Shown piece by piece: positions 62,848 to 64,000 of a stretch of DNA of 64,000 bases. Positions within the stretch are counted from its first letter, which is position 1, and each line of letters starts with the position of its first letter. Location of the stretch: contig NZ_JASGBQ010000004.1 in NCBI RefSeq assembly GCF_030053595.1, positions 98,792-162,791 of the forward strand, written 5' to 3'. The notes under the pieces were generated by a model. That model saw only the letters and a list, made by a program, of their open reading frames with translations, was not told the DNA's origin and did no database searches. This stretch comes from Fusibacillus kribbianus (GTDB taxonomy: Bacteria > Bacillota > Clostridia > Lachnospirales > Lachnospiraceae). The translations under genes and the position numbers were made by a program.

Positions 62848-63105
62848 TTATTCAACCCTAAATGTGAGGATTGCCCTCATTAGTCTTGCTTGCAGCCGTT
62901 GGCGAATATCCTCGTCAACGCCAAAATAGACGTTTCCGCGCTCGTCGCAGAGCTTCCGCATGGAAAGGCTCGCTATGTAACCACTAAAATGCTGCAAGAC
63001 AATTTTCATAGCGTCCGGGTCGCCCTTTGTCGCTGCCACAATGACAGGATAGGGAACAAGGGCAACGTCCGGGAAGTCAGATTGTTTACCATTCGTCCCA
63101 TTCAT
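62848..63105 (-). CDS. Tn916-type helix-turn-helix protein (orf8-like)
   Basis: 85 residues. PYPVIVAATKGDPDAMKIVLQHFSGYIASLSMR in parts and VDEDIRQRLQARLMRAILTF are the small HTH protein next to the sigma-like gene in Tn916-type elements. It probably regulates conjugation or excision genes. It overlaps the sigma-like gene by 20 bp. Confidence 0.88.
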   Translation of the reverse strand: MNGTNGKQSDFPDVALVPYPVIVAATKGDPDAMKIVLQHFSGYIASLSMRKLCDERGNVYFGVDEDIRQRLQARLMRAILTFRVE

Positions 63106-63526
63106 CAGCGTGTTCCTCCAAATATTTCTTCAAGATTTCAAAAGAGCTTGTCCGTCTGTACTGTATCGTGCTGCGCGACGTATTGAATAACTTTCCAATC
63201 TCCACGTCGGTCATGCCCTCGAAATAGTACAGCATGATAGCTTTCCTTTTTTCTTCCGGCAAAGTGCGGATTGCTTCAAGCAGCAGCTTCGGCGTGATTT
63301 TCTTTCCTGCCTGCTGATAGCTCGGCTCGGCTTCTTCGTCTTGAAAATACTTATCAAGCGTATAAAGCTGTCGTTCCTCATGCAAGGCAAGGTCGGAAAA
63401 CGACACTTCCTTTGCTCTGCGACGCCGGATTTCCTCGTGGGCGTTGCAGGCTTCGTTGTGCAGCACCCGTTTACAGAAACTTTGAAAGATACATTGCTTC
63501 TGAAATTCCACGCGATTAGGTTCCAT
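63086..63526 (-). CDS. Sigma-70-like factor of the Tn916-like element (orf7-like)
   Basis: 146 residues. Short sigma-70-type protein with region-4 helix-turn-helix at the C-terminus (AIRTLPEEKRKAIMLYYFEGMTDVEIGKLFNTSRSTIQYRR in parts). In Tn916 orf7 activates int-xis expression. The frame runs to 63649, but ATG at 63526 (MEPNRVEF) has AAAGGAGGTGAGAAC, so this start is preferred. First gene of the leftward regulatory set of the element. Confidence 0.9.
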   Translation of the reverse strand: MEPNRVEFQKQCIFQSFCKRVLHNEACNAHEEIRRRRAKEVSFSDLALHEERQLYTLDKYFQDEEAEPSYQQAGKKITPKLLLEAIRTLPEEKRKAIMLYYFEGMTDVEIGKLFNTSRSTIQYRRTSSFEILKKYLEEHADEWDEW

Positions 63527-63870
63527 GTTCTCACCTCCTTTCGTGTTGAAAGGTGGCGGTACCTCCCCTTTTCGCGGGATAATACAGGCGATTTTTTCAA
63601 ACGCCGAATGAAAGCGAAACTTTTTTGAAAAAACCTCCCGAAAATGCAAAATGCGCCTGTCTGCAAGATGCAGACAAGCGCAAAGGAATTGTAAGCGGTA
63701 TTTAGATGATTTGACAGTTCATATATGAGGGTAGAAGTGTTCCCGGCGGCGGTCGGGCTTTTTTTGATAAGCTAAAAGATATGGCGATATAGAAAAAGGA
63801 CATGGCGATACCTCCTTGATACCGCCGTATCCTCAAAAAAGGGCGACTTTAATACACCCCCCGTTATCTT
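63527..63870. other. Gene-free region upstream of the sigma-like gene
   Basis: No convincing gene. It holds a GTCTGC-AAGAT-GCAGAC hairpin (63659-63675), a CCCGGCGGCGGTCGGGCTTTTTTT stretch that resembles a rightward terminator (about 63740-63763; stem only four to five base pairs), and a nine-base ATGGCGATA repeat near 63780 and 63803. The promoter for the leftward sigma-like gene must be inside but is not clear to me. Confidence 0.4.
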
Positions 63871-64000
63871 ATTTTTCAGTCAAGACCACCGGCTTAGCCG
63901 GTGGCTTGTTCTGCCCCTATAAGGGGCTGTTGCCTGCTTGCGCCCGGAAGGCGCACTGAAAGTCTGCCAACTGCACCACATTCTCAGCTGCCCTTAAAAG
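63871..64000. ncRNA. Multi-hairpin structured element, IS200/IS605 or IscB/HEARO-like end (cut by window edge)
   Basis: On the plus strand: outer pairing TTTCAGT (63874-63880) with ACTGAAA (63955-63961) closes three hairpins: CAAG-A-CCACCGGC-TTA-GCCGGTGG-CTTG (63881-63908), GCCCCT-ATA-AGGGGC (63913-63927) and TGCGCC-CGGAA-GGCGCA (63939-63955). The layout is that of a compact folded RNA with a closed junction, as in guide-RNA scaffolds of IscB/TnpB transposons (HEARO family). Family assignment is an impression only; any protein partner would be right of the window, or lost. Confidence 0.4.

Overview
The window reads as a chromosome segment of a spore-forming, Gram-positive clostridium, most likely a Lachnospiraceae member of moderate GC. 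Evidence: the ylxM-ffh-rpsP-khpA-rimM-trmD-rplS order, GerA/SpoVAF and YlmC/YmxH sporulation proteins, NfnAB, ChW-repeat secreted protein, RACo-type corrinoid metabolism, strong AAGGAGG ribosome binding sites, and a Tn916-like element at the right edge. The species is not identified. No rRNA, tRNA or CRISPR array was seen.

Layout. 1-2.6 kb: a sugar-acid locus (FGGY kinase, KDPG aldolase, divergent IclR regulator). 2.9-6.1 kb: DUF3783 protein, CstA transporter and two small unknown genes. 6.3-15.3 kb: a long leftward housekeeping block for translation and secretion (pgeF, yraN, rnhB, two lepB genes flanking rbgA, rplS, trmD, rimM, khpA, rpsP, ffh, ylxM, efp). 15.3-31.9 kb: yqeG, nrdR, ylmC, prfC, cls, coaBC and divergent coaX, a ChW/CHAP cell-wall hydrolase, an ECF S component, an amidase, a metal permease, a UvrD-type helicase, gltX, a degenerate sirtuin and a GerA-family protein.

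32-43.5 kb holds a one-carbon module. A betaine/choline-type ABC transporter lies beside a non-pyrrolysine MttB-family methyltransferase, an MFS carrier, a corrinoid protein and a methyl-THF methyltransferase. Facing it is a second operon: DUF1638 protein, second corrinoid protein, GntR/UTRA regulator and RACo-type reactivase. Both operons have clear sigma-A promoters flanking an AT-rich palindrome. The inferred job is uptake and demethylation of a quaternary amine, with methyl groups passed through corrinoid protein to tetrahydrofolate. araD, a Dabb-domain protein and NfnAB follow.

47-58.6 kb is the least understood part. It holds a zinc-ribbon membrane protein with 10-11-residue Q/G/Y repeats, an unlisted 36-residue single-pass microprotein, a membrane Ser/Thr kinase, a second zinc-ribbon protein with hexapeptide repeats, an FHA protein, a CpaE/MinD-like protein whose P-loop has lost its lysines, and a zinc-ribbon/YARHG protein. 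An AI-2E-family permease, HAD hydrolase, lysA and DUF5050 protein follow. I regard the kinase/FHA/zinc-ribbon set as the best candidate for an undescribed envelope-signalling system.

58.6-64 kb: guaB, a five-copy 53-bp minisatellite, then the int-xis end of a Tn916-like integrative element with its sigma-like and HTH genes. At the right edge a multi-hairpin structure resembles the end or guide-RNA scaffold of an IS200/IS605 or IscB-type (HEARO) element, with any protein partner outside the window.
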